A stretch of 49,275 nucleotides of DNA from Actinokineospora spheciospongiae (GTDB taxonomy: Bacteria > Actinomycetota > Actinomycetes > Mycobacteriales > Pseudonocardiaceae): contig NZ_AYXG01000185.1 in the NCBI RefSeq assembly GCF_000564855.1, forward strand, positions 1 to 49,275, in the 5' to 3' direction. Shown one piece after another: positions 41,079 through 48,929 of the stretch (position 1 is its first letter; every line of letters begins with the position of its first letter). A program made the position numbers and the translations under genes. The notes below the pieces were generated by a model. That model was not told where the DNA came from. It was given only the letters and a program-made list of their open reading frames with translations, and did not search any database.

Positions 41079-42755
41079 TCACGGCCGGGGTGCGACCGCC
41101 TGGTCGCCGGTCGACTCGGGGCTCCCCTCCGCGGCGGGCGTCCGGGCCGGTTCGGTGTGCTGGAGCCTGCGCTCGGCGCGGAGCGCGGACGCGTGCTCGC
41201 GGGTGAACTGCCGGTGGATCGCCACGCACATCGCGATCATCACGGCGCTGAACGGCAGCGCGATGGCGATCGACACACCCTGCAGGGCGCCCAACCCACC
41301 CGCGAACAGCAGGGCGATGGCCACGACCCCCTCGGCGGCACCCCAGAAGACCCGGCTCCAGGTGGGCGGCTCGACGTTGCCGCCCGAGGCGAGCATGTCC
41401 ACCACGAGGGAGCCGGAGTCCGACGAGGTGACGAAGAACAGCACCACCAGGACGATGGCGAAGCCGACCACGACGGCACCACCGGGCAGGGAGCCCAGCA
41501 GGCCGAACAGGGCGCCGTTCGTGTCCACGGTGGACGCCCCGGTCGCGTCCGCGCCCACCAGGTCGCCGCCGCCGAAGAGCTGCCTGAACAGGCCCGCGCC
41601 GCCGAACACCGAGAACCAGAAGAAGCTCAGCAGCGTGGGGACGAGCAGCACACCCGCGACGAACTCCCGCACAGTGCGGCCCCGGGAGATCCGGGCGATG
41701 AAAACGCCGACGAACGGCGCCCAGGACATCCACCAACCCCAGTAGAACGCCGTCCAGTAGCCCTGCCACTCCTGGCCCTCGGCCCCTTGGTAGGCCGTGG
41801 TGTTGAAGCTCATGCGCACGAAGTTCTGCACGTACAGCCCCGAGGACTGGATGAACTCGCGCAGGATGAACAGGGTCGGCCCGGTGACCAGGACGAAGAC
41901 CAGCAGCGCCGCGGCGAGCCCCATGTTGGCGTTCGACAGCCACTTGATGCCCCGCTTCACCCCGGTCACCACCGAGGTGATGGCGATCAGCGTGATCGCC
42001 CCGATGAGCACGACCTTGGTCAGGTTCCCCGGGTCGCGCACGACGCCGATGAAGTCCAGCCCGGCCGCGATCTGCGCCACGCCCAGCCCGAGCGAGGTCG
42101 CCACGCCGAACAGCGTCCCGACGACCGCGACCACGTCGACCGCGTCGCCGATCCAGCCGTTGACCCGGCGGCCGAGCAGCGGTTCGAGCGCCCAGCGGAT
42201 CGACACCGGCCGCTTCCCGCGGTGCACCGCGTAGGCGATGGCCAGGCCGACGACCACGTAGATCGCCCACGGGTGCAGCCCCCAGTGCAGGAAGGTCTGC
42301 ACCAGGGCGCCCTGCGCGCCCACCTCGTCGGCCGCGGCGATGCCCGAGGCCCGGTTGGGGATGCCCGCGAAGTGGTTCAGCGGCTCGGCGACACCCCAGA
42401 ACACCAGGCCGATGCCCATGCCCGCGGCGAACAGCATGGCGAACCAGGACCACCGGCTGAACTCCGGCTCGTCACCGTCGTCACCGAGCCGGATGCCGCC
42501 GAAGCGCCCGACCCCCAGCCACACGGCGAACACCACGAACGCGCTGACCAGGAGCGTGTAGTACCAGCCGAAGGTGCCGACGATCCACGAGGAGACACCG
42601 CCCACCGCGGACTCGACCGCCGCGGGCGAGGCGACGGTCACCACGACGAAAGCGAGGACGATGCCCGCGGCGGGCCAGAACACCCTGCCGTGGACGCCCT
42701 TCCCGGGCACCTCGACTTCCGGTTGCGGTGACCGGCCTGCTGTGCTGTCCGGCAC
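41079..42755 (-). CDS. BCCT-family osmolyte transporter
   Basis: A 558-aa membrane protein with twelve predicted helices. Diagnostic pieces: GMGIGLVFWGVAEPLNHF, the betaine-binding aromatic segment YWTAFYWGWWMSWAPFVGVF followed by IARISRGRTVREF, and FFVTSSDSGSLVVDM (sodium-site region). It imports glycine betaine, choline, carnitine or ectoine, usually with sodium. The charged C-terminal tail after the last helix (REHASALRAERRL) is of the kind that senses osmotic strength in BetP. GTG 42755 has GGGAGGAG before it. Substrate choice cannot be decided. Two CTTTGCGATC motifs lie upstream. Confidence 0.93.
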   Translation of the reverse strand: MPDSTAGRSPQPEVEVPGKGVHGRVFWPAAGIVLAFVVVTVASPAAVESAVGGVSSWIVGTFGWYYTLLVSAFVVFAVWLGVGRFGGIRLGDDGDEPEFSRWSWFAMLFAAGMGIGLVFWGVAEPLNHFAGIPNRASGIAAADEVGAQGALVQTFLHWGLHPWAIYVVVGLAIAYAVHRGKRPVSIRWALEPLLGRRVNGWIGDAVDVVAVVGTLFGVATSLGLGVAQIAAGLDFIGVVRDPGNLTKVVLIGAITLIAITSVVTGVKRGIKWLSNANMGLAAALLVFVLVTGPTLFILREFIQSSGLYVQNFVRMSFNTTAYQGAEGQEWQGYWTAFYWGWWMSWAPFVGVFIARISRGRTVREFVAGVLLVPTLLSFFWFSVFGGAGLFRQLFGGGDLVGADATGASTVDTNGALFGLLGSLPGGAVVVGFAIVLVVLFFVTSSDSGSLVVDMLASGGNVEPPTWSRVFWGAAEGVVAIALLFAGGLGALQGVSIAIALPFSAVMIAMCVAIHRQFTREHASALRAERRLQHTEPARTPAAEGSPESTGDQAVAPRP

Positions 42756-42980
42756 TGTGGCTCCTCCCGTGGGGCCTTGATCGGGCGTCCGGGTGACGCA
42801 CCGGAGTCGCGGACCGCCTGCCCGGGCGGATCGGCCCGGGCCATCCCCAGCGGCGGTGGAGCAGCCTGCTCCACGCCTCCGCGGAGCGCTCGGGTCGCAC
42901 GTGCCACCGGGCGCGGAGCGCGCCGCGGTCCGTGACCACGCGGATTCTCCACTTCCGACATGAGGATCGCCCGACTGTCT

Positions 42981-42990
42981 CTTTGCGATC
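42981..42990 (+). promoter_or_regulatory. CTTTGCGATC motif, site 1
   Basis: CTTTGCGATCCC within the 362-base gap between the BCCT transporter and a divergent small gene. The rest of this gap (42756-43117) shows no gene. Confidence 0.45.
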
Positions 42991-43063
42991 CCATGACGAC
43001 CTCCGAGTCCCGCGGCGCCGCCGCCGCGTGTGGGCGCACCGGCAGACCCGCGGATCGACATCC

Positions 43064-43073
43064 GATCGCAAAG
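43064..43073 (-). promoter_or_regulatory. CTTTGCGATC motif, site 2
   Basis: The same ten bases on the opposite strand (GATCGCAAAG as read), 83 bases from site 1 and 45 bases before the divergent small gene's start. Confidence 0.45.
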
Positions 43074-43117
43074 AACCCGTCCGGCCATCGTCAGGCGCGG
43101 CGGGCGATCATCCCCGG

Positions 43118-43543
43118 GTGACCGTCACCGTGGGTTCGACACCGGCCGGTGGGGTGCCGAAAGTGGTCCTCGTCCGCCGAATCCTGCTCGGGTTCCGGGC
43201 GGACCACCCCGTCCTGGTGGTCGCTCCCGGCGCTCTCGACGACGTCGTGGAGAGCGATCGGGGTGCGGCCGGGCACTGGCTCGTGCTCTCCCCGGACGAG
43301 CCGGTGCTCGGTCTGCTGGCCGCCCACCACGGCCGGATGCTGGTCCTGCGCGCCGAACCGCTGCGCCACCGCTTGGCGGCGTTGGCCCGGGGCGGTCCGG
43401 TGGACGTCGTGGCGGCGGCCGACAACGCGTTCGCCCGGATGCGGCAGCGGGTGGCGGGCCACGTCCTGCGCCTGCACACCGCGCACGACCCGCACTTGGC
43501 GGCGGTGGCCCGGCGGTGGCAGCAGGCGGCGCCACCGGCGTGA
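43118..43543 (+). CDS. Unknown 141-aa protein
   Basis: A soluble alpha/beta protein. Alternating strands and helices are visible: VPKVVLVRRILLGFRADHPV, LVLSPDEPVLGLLAAHHGRM, then AALARGGPVDVVAAADNAF and a basic amphipathic helix at the C-terminus (RMRQRVAGHVLRLHTAHDPH). The first strand-helix units and overall length recall universal-stress-type folds, but no ATP-binding G-x2-G-x9-G is present. GTG 43118 lacks a strong ribosome site. It lies between two copies of the CTTTGCGATC motif. Function unknown. Confidence 0.6.
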   Translation: MTVTVGSTPAGGVPKVVLVRRILLGFRADHPVLVVAPGALDDVVESDRGAAGHWLVLSPDEPVLGLLAAHHGRMLVLRAEPLRHRLAALARGGPVDVVAAADNAFARMRQRVAGHVLRLHTAHDPHLAAVARRWQQAAPPA

Positions 43544-43579
43544 CGGCGGGTCCACGCACCCGGGACCGACCCGCGACGA

Positions 43580-43589
43580 CTTTGCGATC
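43580..43589 (+). promoter_or_regulatory. CTTTGCGATC motif, site 3
   Basis: CTTTGCGATCCC, identical over 12 bases to site 1, 81 bases before the repeat-bearing gene at 43670. Confidence 0.45.
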
Positions 43590-43669
43590 CCTTGTCCGTC
43601 GTGCGACTTCGGCGGTGGCGACCCGCCGGGTGGGCGATCCTGTGGTCGCCGCGATCGACAGGAGGACTC

Positions 43670-44215
43670 GTGCCCCGCCACACCGACAGCCGCCACACCG
43701 ACAGCCGCCACACCGACAGCCGCCACACCGACAGCCGCCACACCGACAGCCGCCACACCGGCAGCACAGCACCGTTCGGCGCACCGGACCCGTGGAGCCT
43801 GTTCGCCGTCATCCCGCTCGTGGCGGGAGCGGTGCTCGCCGAGGCGATGTCCGCGCCGCGCGGTGCCGCGGTCCTGGGCTGTGCGGCCGTCGTGCTGGTC
43901 GCGGTCGACTGCCGGGCGAACCGGCCCGCCCGATCGCGCGCGGCTCACCAGCTCCGCAGTCGCCCGCCCACGCCGCTCGCGGCCACGATCGTCCCGAGGG
44001 CGACGTCGAGGCAGGTGGCGAGGGTCGACTCCGTGCCGAACCCGAAGTCGAGCAGCAGCGGCGCGAGCAGCAGCCACAGCCCCACCAGCGCCCGCCCGGC
44101 GTCGCAGGTGGACCTGGCCACCCACCCCGCGCCACCGGCGGCCCCCAGCGCGAGCAGGGCGGCGCCCGCGACGGCGTCGCCCACCGCGGCGTCCAGCCCG
44201 CGGCGGACCCCGTAG
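43670..44215 (+). CDS. Membrane protein with N-terminal HTDSR repeats, 3' end doubtful
   Basis: GTG 43670 follows AGGAGG at good spacing. The N-terminus is five exact HTDSR pentapeptides and a variant HTGST. Two hydrophobic segments follow: WSLFAVIPLVAGAVLAEAM and AAVLGCAAVVLVAV. After about residue 90 the frame runs antisense through a minus-strand gene and reads as shadow (poly-Ser, Arg/Pro-rich), up to the stop at 44215. Probably the real protein ended near 43945 and its stop has been lost, or the gene has been joined tail to tail with its neighbour. The His-rich repeats could bind metal. The 5' part is credible; the C-terminal half is not. Confidence 0.45.
   Translation: MPRHTDSRHTDSRHTDSRHTDSRHTDSRHTGSTAPFGAPDPWSLFAVIPLVAGAVLAEAMSAPRGAAVLGCAAVVLVAVDCRANRPARSRAAHQLRSRPPTPLAATIVPRATSRQVARVDSVPNPKSSSSGASSSHSPTSARPASQVDLATHPAPPAAPSASRAAPATASPTAASSPRRTP
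43679..43768 (+). repeat. 15-bp tandem repeat encoding HTDSR
   Basis: Five perfect copies of CACACCGACAGCCGC (43679-43753) and one diverged copy. In-frame period, so copy number can change without frameshift. Confidence 0.95.
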
Positions 44216-44340
44216 TCGGCCACGGTGGCGAAGACGAGGAGCCAGCAGCCGACGACGACCGTGGCGCCGTCCACCGCGGGCGCCGCCCGGCGGCGGCGCC
44301 CGGGTGGGCGCCTCGACACCGGGGCCTTGGGGGTAGCCAT
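43945..44340 (-). CDS. SPW-repeat-like small membrane protein
   Basis: A 131-aa integral membrane protein with about four helices: VVVGCWLLVFATVADYG, a GDAVAGAALLALGAAGGAGW segment, ALVGLWLLLAPLLLDFG and CLDVALGTIVAASGVG. The W-L-L-x-A-P-x-L-L pattern matches the SPW-repeat family of small bacterial membrane proteins. The basic N-terminus (SRRPPGRRRR) would stay inside. ATG 44340 chosen; GTG 44346 is in frame. Convergent with, and overlapping, the repeat-bearing frame. Its 5' end lies within 50 bases of site 4 of the CTTTGCG motif. Confidence 0.65.
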   Translation of the reverse strand: MATPKAPVSRRPPGRRRRAAPAVDGATVVVGCWLLVFATVADYGVRRGLDAAVGDAVAGAALLALGAAGGAGWVARSTCDAGRALVGLWLLLAPLLLDFGFGTESTLATCLDVALGTIVAASGVGGRLRSW

Positions 44341-44385
44341 GGCCACCAGCGTGCCGCCTGTCTGTTGAGACGGGGACGACGGGCT

Positions 44386-44395
44386 CTTTGCGGTT
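44386..44395 (+). promoter_or_regulatory. CTTTGCG motif, site 4 (diverged)
   Basis: CTCTTTGCGGTTGGGTGACGACC; it shares CTCTTTGCG and TGACGACC with site 1 around a changed centre. It lies 60 bases before the response regulator start, so that gene may be autoregulated. Confidence 0.35.
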
Positions 44396-44445
44396 GGGTG
44401 ACGACCTCACCCCGGGACGGACGGTCGGGTTCCCCGTGGGGCAGC

Positions 44446-45162
44446 ATGGGCCGCGTGGGCACGCGAATGTTGATCGTCGAGGACGACGACCGGGTCAGGA
44501 CCTCGCTGCGGCTGGCCCTGGAGGACGAGGGCTACGCGGTGGACGAGGCCGCCAGCGGCGAGGCCGCGGTGGAGGCGCTGGCGCGGCACGGCGAACCGGA
44601 CCTGATGATGGTCGACCTGATGCTCGGCGGGATGGACGGCTTCACCTGCATCCGCACCGTGCGGTTGCACAGCAACGTGCCGATCATCGTGGTCAGCGCC
44701 AAGGTCGACACCCACGACGTGGTGGCCGCGCTGGAGGCGGGGGCGGACGACTACGTCACCAAGCCGTTCGAGATCAAGGAGATCACCGCCCGGCTGCGGG
44801 CCCTGCGCCGCCGGGCCACCGTGGCCGCGCCCGCCGACACCGCACCGCAGGAGCAGGTGCTGCAATCCGGTGAGCGGCCCCTGGTGCTCTCGGCGGGGGC
44901 GGGCACCGTGCGGCGCGGCGACGAGGAGATCCACCTGACCCTCACCGAGTTCCGGCTGCTGTGCGAGCTGGCCGAGAACCCCGGGCGGGTGCTGAGCCGG
45001 ACCGCGCTGCTGGACCGGGTCTGGGACCGGGGCTACTTCGGCGACGAGCGCATCGTCGACGTCCACGTGCGGCGGTTGCGCACCAAGATCGAGCGGGACC
45101 CGTCCGCGCCCGCCGTCGTCATCACCGTCCGGGGTCTGGGCTACCGGCTCGATGTCGCCTGA
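44446..45162 (+). CDS. OmpR-type response regulator
   Basis: A 238-aa regulator. Receiver domain: EDDD at 12-15, phospho-acceptor Asp57 in LMMVDLMLGG, and Lys in YVTKPFEIKEI. After a linker, the winged-helix domain shows LTLTEFRLLCELAENPGRVL and DVHVRRLRTKIERDPSAP ending GLGYRL. ATG 44446 is chosen; GTG 44455 and ATG 44467 are in frame. Its stop overlaps the kinase start by 11 bases. Motif CTTTGCG lies upstream and recurs before three neighbouring genes, a possible local regulon that includes the BCCT transporter. Confidence 0.92.
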   Translation: MGRVGTRMLIVEDDDRVRTSLRLALEDEGYAVDEAASGEAAVEALARHGEPDLMMVDLMLGGMDGFTCIRTVRLHSNVPIIVVSAKVDTHDVVAALEAGADDYVTKPFEIKEITARLRALRRRATVAAPADTAPQEQVLQSGERPLVLSAGAGTVRRGDEEIHLTLTEFRLLCELAENPGRVLSRTALLDRVWDRGYFGDERIVDVHVRRLRTKIERDPSAPAVVITVRGLGYRLDVA

Positions 45163-46564
45163 CGCGCGGGTCGGGCGCGGCAGCCGGGCACCCGGCCTGC
45201 GCGGTCGGGTGATGCTGTCCTTCGCGGCGGGCGCGGCCATCGTGTCGCTGGTGCTGACCGTGTCGGTGTTCACCATCTCCCGCGGGTACCTGCTGGGGCA
45301 GCGGGAGCGGTCGGCCCAGCGGCTGGCCGACGCCGACGCCGACTTCGTCGCCAGCAGGCTCGCCGTCCCCGGGATGACCCCCGCCGCGGCGTTGTCCGCC
45401 GTGGACCCGCCCGCGGACACGATCCTGCTGCTGGACTGGCGTGGCGGGTGGACCAGCAGCGACCCCGCGGTGCCCGCGCGGGCGCCGTCCGAGCACCTCG
45501 CCGAGTCGCCGCGCGAGGGTGCCCCGACCCGGCCCACGACGATCCGGAACCAGCCCTACCTGGTCACCGCGATGCCGCTCGACGGCGGCACCCTCTACGA
45601 GTTCGCCCCGATCGTGGAGTTGCGGGACACGCTCCGGGTGCTGCGCACCGTCCTGGTCATCAGCGGGCTGGCGGCCACCCTGGGCGGCGCGCTGCTGGGC
45701 CTGTGGGCGAGCGGGCGGGTGCTGCGGCCGCTGCGCTCGCTGGCGGGCACCGCGGCGAGCATCGCGGGCGGCAACCTCGACAGCAGGCTCCCCGAGCAGG
45801 GCGACCGCGACCTGCGCCCGATCCTGTCCTCGTTCAACACCATGGTCGACTCGCTGCAACGCCGCATCGAACGGGAGCGGCGGTTCGTCGGCGACGTCAC
45901 CCACGAACTGCGCACCCCGCTCACCACCCTGGTCACCAGCGTCGGGTTGCTCGGCAAGCACGCCGAGGAGATGCCCGAGCGCCCCCGCACCGCGCTGCGG
46001 CTGGTGGAGGGTGAACTGGCCCACCTGCGCGGCATGGTCGAGGACCTGCTCACCCTCGCCCGCACCGAGGCGGGGCTGCACCACGACGACGAGGCACCGG
46101 TGTCCACCCGCGACCTGCTCGCCCACGTCCTCGGCGAACGCGCGGCACCCGTTCTCGACGCCGACGGCGACGGCCGGGTGCGCGGGCACAAACTGGCGCT
46201 GATCCGCGCGTTCACCAACCTCGTCGACAACGCCGAGCAGCACGGTGGCGGGGTTACCGGGGTCGAGCTGAGCACGTCGGCGGACTCGGTGGTCGTGGCG
46301 GTGGACGACGCGGGGCCCGGGGTGCCCGAGGGCGAGCGGGAGCGGATCTTCGAGCGGTTCGCCACCGGCCGGGCGGCCCGCGGTTCCACGTCGGGCAACG
46401 GGCTGGGCCTGGCACTGGTCGCCGAGGCGGTCCGCGCCAACGGCGGCACCGTCGAGTGCGTGACCGCCCCCGGCGGCGGGGCCCGGTTCGTCGTGCGCCT
46501 CCCCCGCGACCACGGGGAGGGCGACGGGGCGGTCGCGGCAAGCGCGGCGGAGCCTCAGACCTGA
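45152..46564 (+). CDS. HisKA-type sensor histidine kinase
   Basis: A 470-aa membrane kinase. Two transmembrane helices (about 25-47 and 165-190) enclose a ~115-residue extracellular sensor of unknown type. A HAMP segment (ASGRVLRPLRSLAGTAASIA) follows. The H box is FVGDVTHELRTPLTTLV with His251, then the N box FTNLVDNAEQHGGGV, the G1 box VDDAGPGVPEGE and the G2 box GNGLGLALVAEAV. It partners the overlapping OmpR-type regulator. Full length; all boxes intact. The signal could be osmotic or envelope stress given the nearby transporter and lipoprotein, which is inference. Confidence 0.93.
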   Translation: MSPDARVGRGSRAPGLRGRVMLSFAAGAAIVSLVLTVSVFTISRGYLLGQRERSAQRLADADADFVASRLAVPGMTPAAALSAVDPPADTILLLDWRGGWTSSDPAVPARAPSEHLAESPREGAPTRPTTIRNQPYLVTAMPLDGGTLYEFAPIVELRDTLRVLRTVLVISGLAATLGGALLGLWASGRVLRPLRSLAGTAASIAGGNLDSRLPEQGDRDLRPILSSFNTMVDSLQRRIERERRFVGDVTHELRTPLTTLVTSVGLLGKHAEEMPERPRTALRLVEGELAHLRGMVEDLLTLARTEAGLHHDDEAPVSTRDLLAHVLGERAAPVLDADGDGRVRGHKLALIRAFTNLVDNAEQHGGGVTGVELSTSADSVVVAVDDAGPGVPEGERERIFERFATGRAARGSTSGNGLGLALVAEAVRANGGTVECVTAPGGGARFVVRLPRDHGEGDGAVAASAAEPQT

Positions 46565-46892
46565 GGGTGCGGGGCGAACCGGACCTCGCCTCCGGAGTCC
46601 TGCCCGGCGGTGAGGACCTCGTCGGCCGCGTAGCCCGCCGCGCCGCGTTCGAGGTAGACCTCGGTGCCGTCGTCCGCGGACACGACGTCGGCGGTAGGAG
46701 CGTCGGACGGCGGCGTGACCGGGCGGTACAAGACCCACTGGACACCGCAACCCGTTGGTGAACAACGTCATGCGGTCGTACCGCCGCGCCACCGGGACCG
46801 ACACCCGGTCTCAACGCGATCGTCGGGCAGCGGTCATGCCACGCCGCCCGCGGGCGGCGCAGAATGGCACTTCGCGACCGGCGAGGAGAACG
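46565..46892. other. Interval with a possible minus-strand gene tail
   Basis: A minus-strand frame without a good start runs about 46745 to 46555 and reads VQWVLYRPVTPPSDAPTADV, then TEVYLERGAAGYAADEVLTA and a stop that overlaps the kinase gene's end. It is protein-like, but an in-frame stop lies upstream (near 46780), so it is probably the C-terminal relic of a lost gene. The last 100 bases hold the HxlR promoter and its GCGAGGAG ribosome site. Confidence 0.35.
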
Positions 46893-47576
46893 GTGACCCG
46901 TTACCGACAGCACTGCCCCGTGGCCGCCGCGGCGGAGGTGCTCAACGATTCCTGGACCCTGCTCATCCTGCGGGACCTGGCCGAGGGCCGGGCAAGCCGA
47001 TCGGACCTCGCGGCGGGCCTGCCGGGAATCACCCCGGCCCTGCTGACCAAGCGTCTCGGCGAGCTGACCAAAGCGGGGCTGGTGGTGAAGGCCGCGGCGC
47101 GCGGCGGCAGCCGCTTCGCGCTCACCGAGGCCGGTCGGGACCTGGTGCCGGTGATCGACCGGCTGGGCCGCTGGGCCAACCGACACCTGCCCCCGCCCCG
47201 GGTGTCCGACCTCGACCCCGGGCTGCTCGCGCGCGACCTGTGCCGCGGGGTGGACACCGCCGCGCTGCCCGCGCTGCCCCTGGTCGTGCACATCCGCTTC
47301 ACCGAGAGCGCCGCGCCGCCGCGGTGGTGGCTGATGCTCTCGCGTGACGGGGCCGCCGCGACCCAGGTCGACCCCGGGCTGCCCGCCGCGGTGCGCATCG
47401 ACTGCGCCATCGGCGCCCTGGCCGGTGTGTGGCTCGGGCACAGGACCTGGGGCGAGGCCGTGCGCGACCAGGCGATCCGGCTCACCGGCACCCGGGAGGC
47501 GGTGCGCGCGGTGATCGGCTGCCTGGGCGTCAGCAGGTACGCCTCCCGGGACGCGCCCCCGGTTCGCACCGGCTGA
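46893..47576 (+). CDS. HxlR-family winged-helix regulator
   Basis: A 227-aa regulator. The HxlR core is RQHCPVAAAAEVLNDSWTLL (redox-type Cys near the N-terminus), ILRDLAEG, PGITPALLTKRLGELTKAGL and the wing GSRFALTEAG. A C-terminal domain of about 110 residues (LVVHIRFTESAAPPRWWLML then RIDCAIGALAGVWLG) resembles the SCP2-type sterol-carrier extension found in many actinobacterial HxlR proteins. This could bind a hydrophobic ligand. GTG 46893 follows GGCGAGGAG. No operator recognised; targets unknown. Confidence 0.88.
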   Translation: MTRYRQHCPVAAAAEVLNDSWTLLILRDLAEGRASRSDLAAGLPGITPALLTKRLGELTKAGLVVKAAARGGSRFALTEAGRDLVPVIDRLGRWANRHLPPPRVSDLDPGLLARDLCRGVDTAALPALPLVVHIRFTESAAPPRWWLMLSRDGAAATQVDPGLPAAVRIDCAIGALAGVWLGHRTWGEAVRDQAIRLTGTREAVRAVIGCLGVSRYASRDAPPVRTG

Positions 47577-47604
47577 GCGGACCCGGGCGCGTCATCCGAT
47601 CGAC

Positions 47605-48216
47605 ATGCCGCCGACCGGGGGGCCTCAACGTCGCACGACCACCCTGGTGGACATGCTCAGGGCCAAGACCGGTGCACACACCCCCGCAGTGTTCGCCACG
47701 GAGGCCGTCGTGCTGTCTCCCAGCGCGGGCAGCACACCGCCCGCGGTCGCCGTGTGGCCGCTGTTCGTCTTCATCGTTCCCGACCACCAGCTCCGCGCCG
47801 CGCGGGGCGGACCTGAGCTGCTCTCGCTGCTGCGCAGCACCGACCCCGTCCGGCTGCTGGACAAGCCCGCCCGCTGGTCGGTGCTGTCGGAATCGGGCCC
47901 ACTGCTGCGCCTGGAGCTGGAGGCCACCGCCCCGGCACCACTGGAGCTGGGCGTCGGGGTGGCCGCGGCGGCGTTGGGCGCCAAGACCAGCCTGCTCGCC
48001 ACCGGGGCGACCATCGGCGTCACCACGTCGAGCCGAGCCGCCCGCCTCGGTTCCGTCGTGGGCGTGGGCGACGCGCTGCGGCTGCTCGTGCTCGCCCAGT
48101 GCGAACCGGCGCCCGAGCTGCACGCGACCGCGCAGGCGAGCCCGATCCAGGTGGGACACCGGGGCCCGGTCGCCGCAGGATCGCGAAGCGGCCGCCGGTA
48201 CCACCCCCGGTGGTGA
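47605..48216 (+). CDS. Unknown 203-aa protein
   Basis: A soluble protein of unknown family. It begins with a basic segment and the helix TLVDMLRAKTGAHTP, then a strand-rich middle (AVAVWPLFVFIVPDHQL and WSVLSESGPLLRLELEATAP). A small-residue-rich section, GVGVAAAALGAKTSLLATGA, follows, and GVGDALRLLVLAQCEP. There is no signal peptide or clear membrane helix. ATG 47605 lacks a ribosome site and ATG 47653 is possible. Its stop TGA directly abuts the stop of the converging MbtH-like gene. Confidence 0.6.
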   Translation: MPPTGGPQRRTTTLVDMLRAKTGAHTPAVFATEAVVLSPSAGSTPPAVAVWPLFVFIVPDHQLRAARGGPELLSLLRSTDPVRLLDKPARWSVLSESGPLLRLELEATAPAPLELGVGVAAAALGAKTSLLATGATIGVTTSSRAARLGSVVGVGDALRLLVLAQCEPAPELHATAQASPIQVGHRGPVAAGSRSGRRYHPRW

Positions 48217-48510
48217 TCACCCGGCACGAGCGGCACCGCGCTCGACGGCCTCGTCCTCGTCGTGCTCACCGCGGCAGTCAGCACGGGGTCGTTGGACCAT
48301 CCCGCTTTTCGCCATCCGCTCGCGCAGGCTGCGGGGTCGCATGTCGGTCCAGACCTCCTCGATGTGCTCGAGGCACTGAGCCTTGCTGCCCTCGGTGCCG
48401 TCCGCCTGCCACCCGGCCGGGATGTCCCGGCCGACCGGCCAGATCGAGTACTGCTCCTCGTGGTTGACCACGACGCGGTACACCTGCGTGTCGTCCTGCT
48501 CCTCGGCCAT
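48217..48510 (-). CDS. MbtH-like protein
   Basis: A 97-aa protein whose first ~65 residues match the MbtH family: [25 protein letters not shown], and [20 protein letters not shown] contain the conserved S-x-WP, PAGW and W-T-D-x-RP-x-S-L signature. MbtH proteins bind and activate adenylation domains of nonribosomal peptide synthetases. The C-terminal ~30 residues (an acidic and basic tail after RMAKSG) extend beyond the usual ~70-residue length. No synthetase is in the window, so it is an orphan here and may serve one elsewhere. ATG 48510; a hairpin lies 28 bases before the start. Confidence 0.9.
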   Translation of the reverse strand: MAEEQDDTQVYRVVVNHEEQYSIWPVGRDIPAGWQADGTEGSKAQCLEHIEEVWTDMRPRSLRERMAKSGMVQRPRADCRGEHDEDEAVERGAARAG

Positions 48511-48537
48511 GTGCGCTCCCAGTCCGGTGGTCGGTCC

Positions 48538-48571
48538 GCGCGGAACCCGGGCCGTTGCCCGGGTTCCGCGC
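48538..48571. terminator. Perfect hairpin upstream of the MbtH-like gene
   Basis: A 15-bp stem (GCGCGGAACCCGGGC with its complement) and CGTT loop. On the minus strand it precedes MbtH translation, so it could end an upstream transcript or affect the MbtH leader. Confidence 0.6.
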
Positions 48572-48929
48572 CCGGATAGCGTCGCGCCGGAGGCGATACC
48601 TGACCTATATCGGTCCTATGGACGCGCGGAACGGGCCTGGAGGAGTTCCAGACCCGTTTCGGTGAAGCGGTTGTGCGACCGGCCCGGCGGCAGGGGGTGG
48701 GGCCGCCGGACCGGTCGCGGGACCTCGGCTACCGGGCCGAGGGGGATGGGAATCGCCTGCGCTCGGCCCTGCGGCGTGCGCTGGCCGCCGACGTCGCGGC
48801 GACGCCACGGCGGGAACGGCCGGGCAGCCACCAGGCGCGTTCGCCGAGGAGGGCGAGGGCGGCGGGGAGCAGGACGCCGCGGACCACGGTGGCGTCGATC
48901 TGGTAGGGGCCGATGCCGGACCTGGGCGG
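48572..48929. other. Gene-poor interval
   Basis: No confident gene. Near 48602 the AT-rich GACCTATATCGGTC is an imperfect palindrome that may be a promoter or operator. A minus-strand frame with the tail NRFTETGLELLQARSARP ends at about 48616 and could be the end of a lost gene. Confidence 0.3.

Noticed and set aside
39433-42453. A 1006-residue minus-strand fusion of transporter and lipoprotein
   Set aside because: The lipobox and GAGGAAG-GTG at 40980 show that the lipoprotein starts there; the upstream part is out of frame with the BCCT gene and is its shadow.
43679-43768. CRISPR-like array
   Set aside because: Repeats are 15 bp, contiguous and in frame, with no spacers.
43125-43812. Cys-rich (CGGCR)n and Trp-rich (VWRLS)n proteins on the minus strand
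   Set aside because: They are reverse-frame readings of the HTDSR tandem repeat, without ribosome sites.
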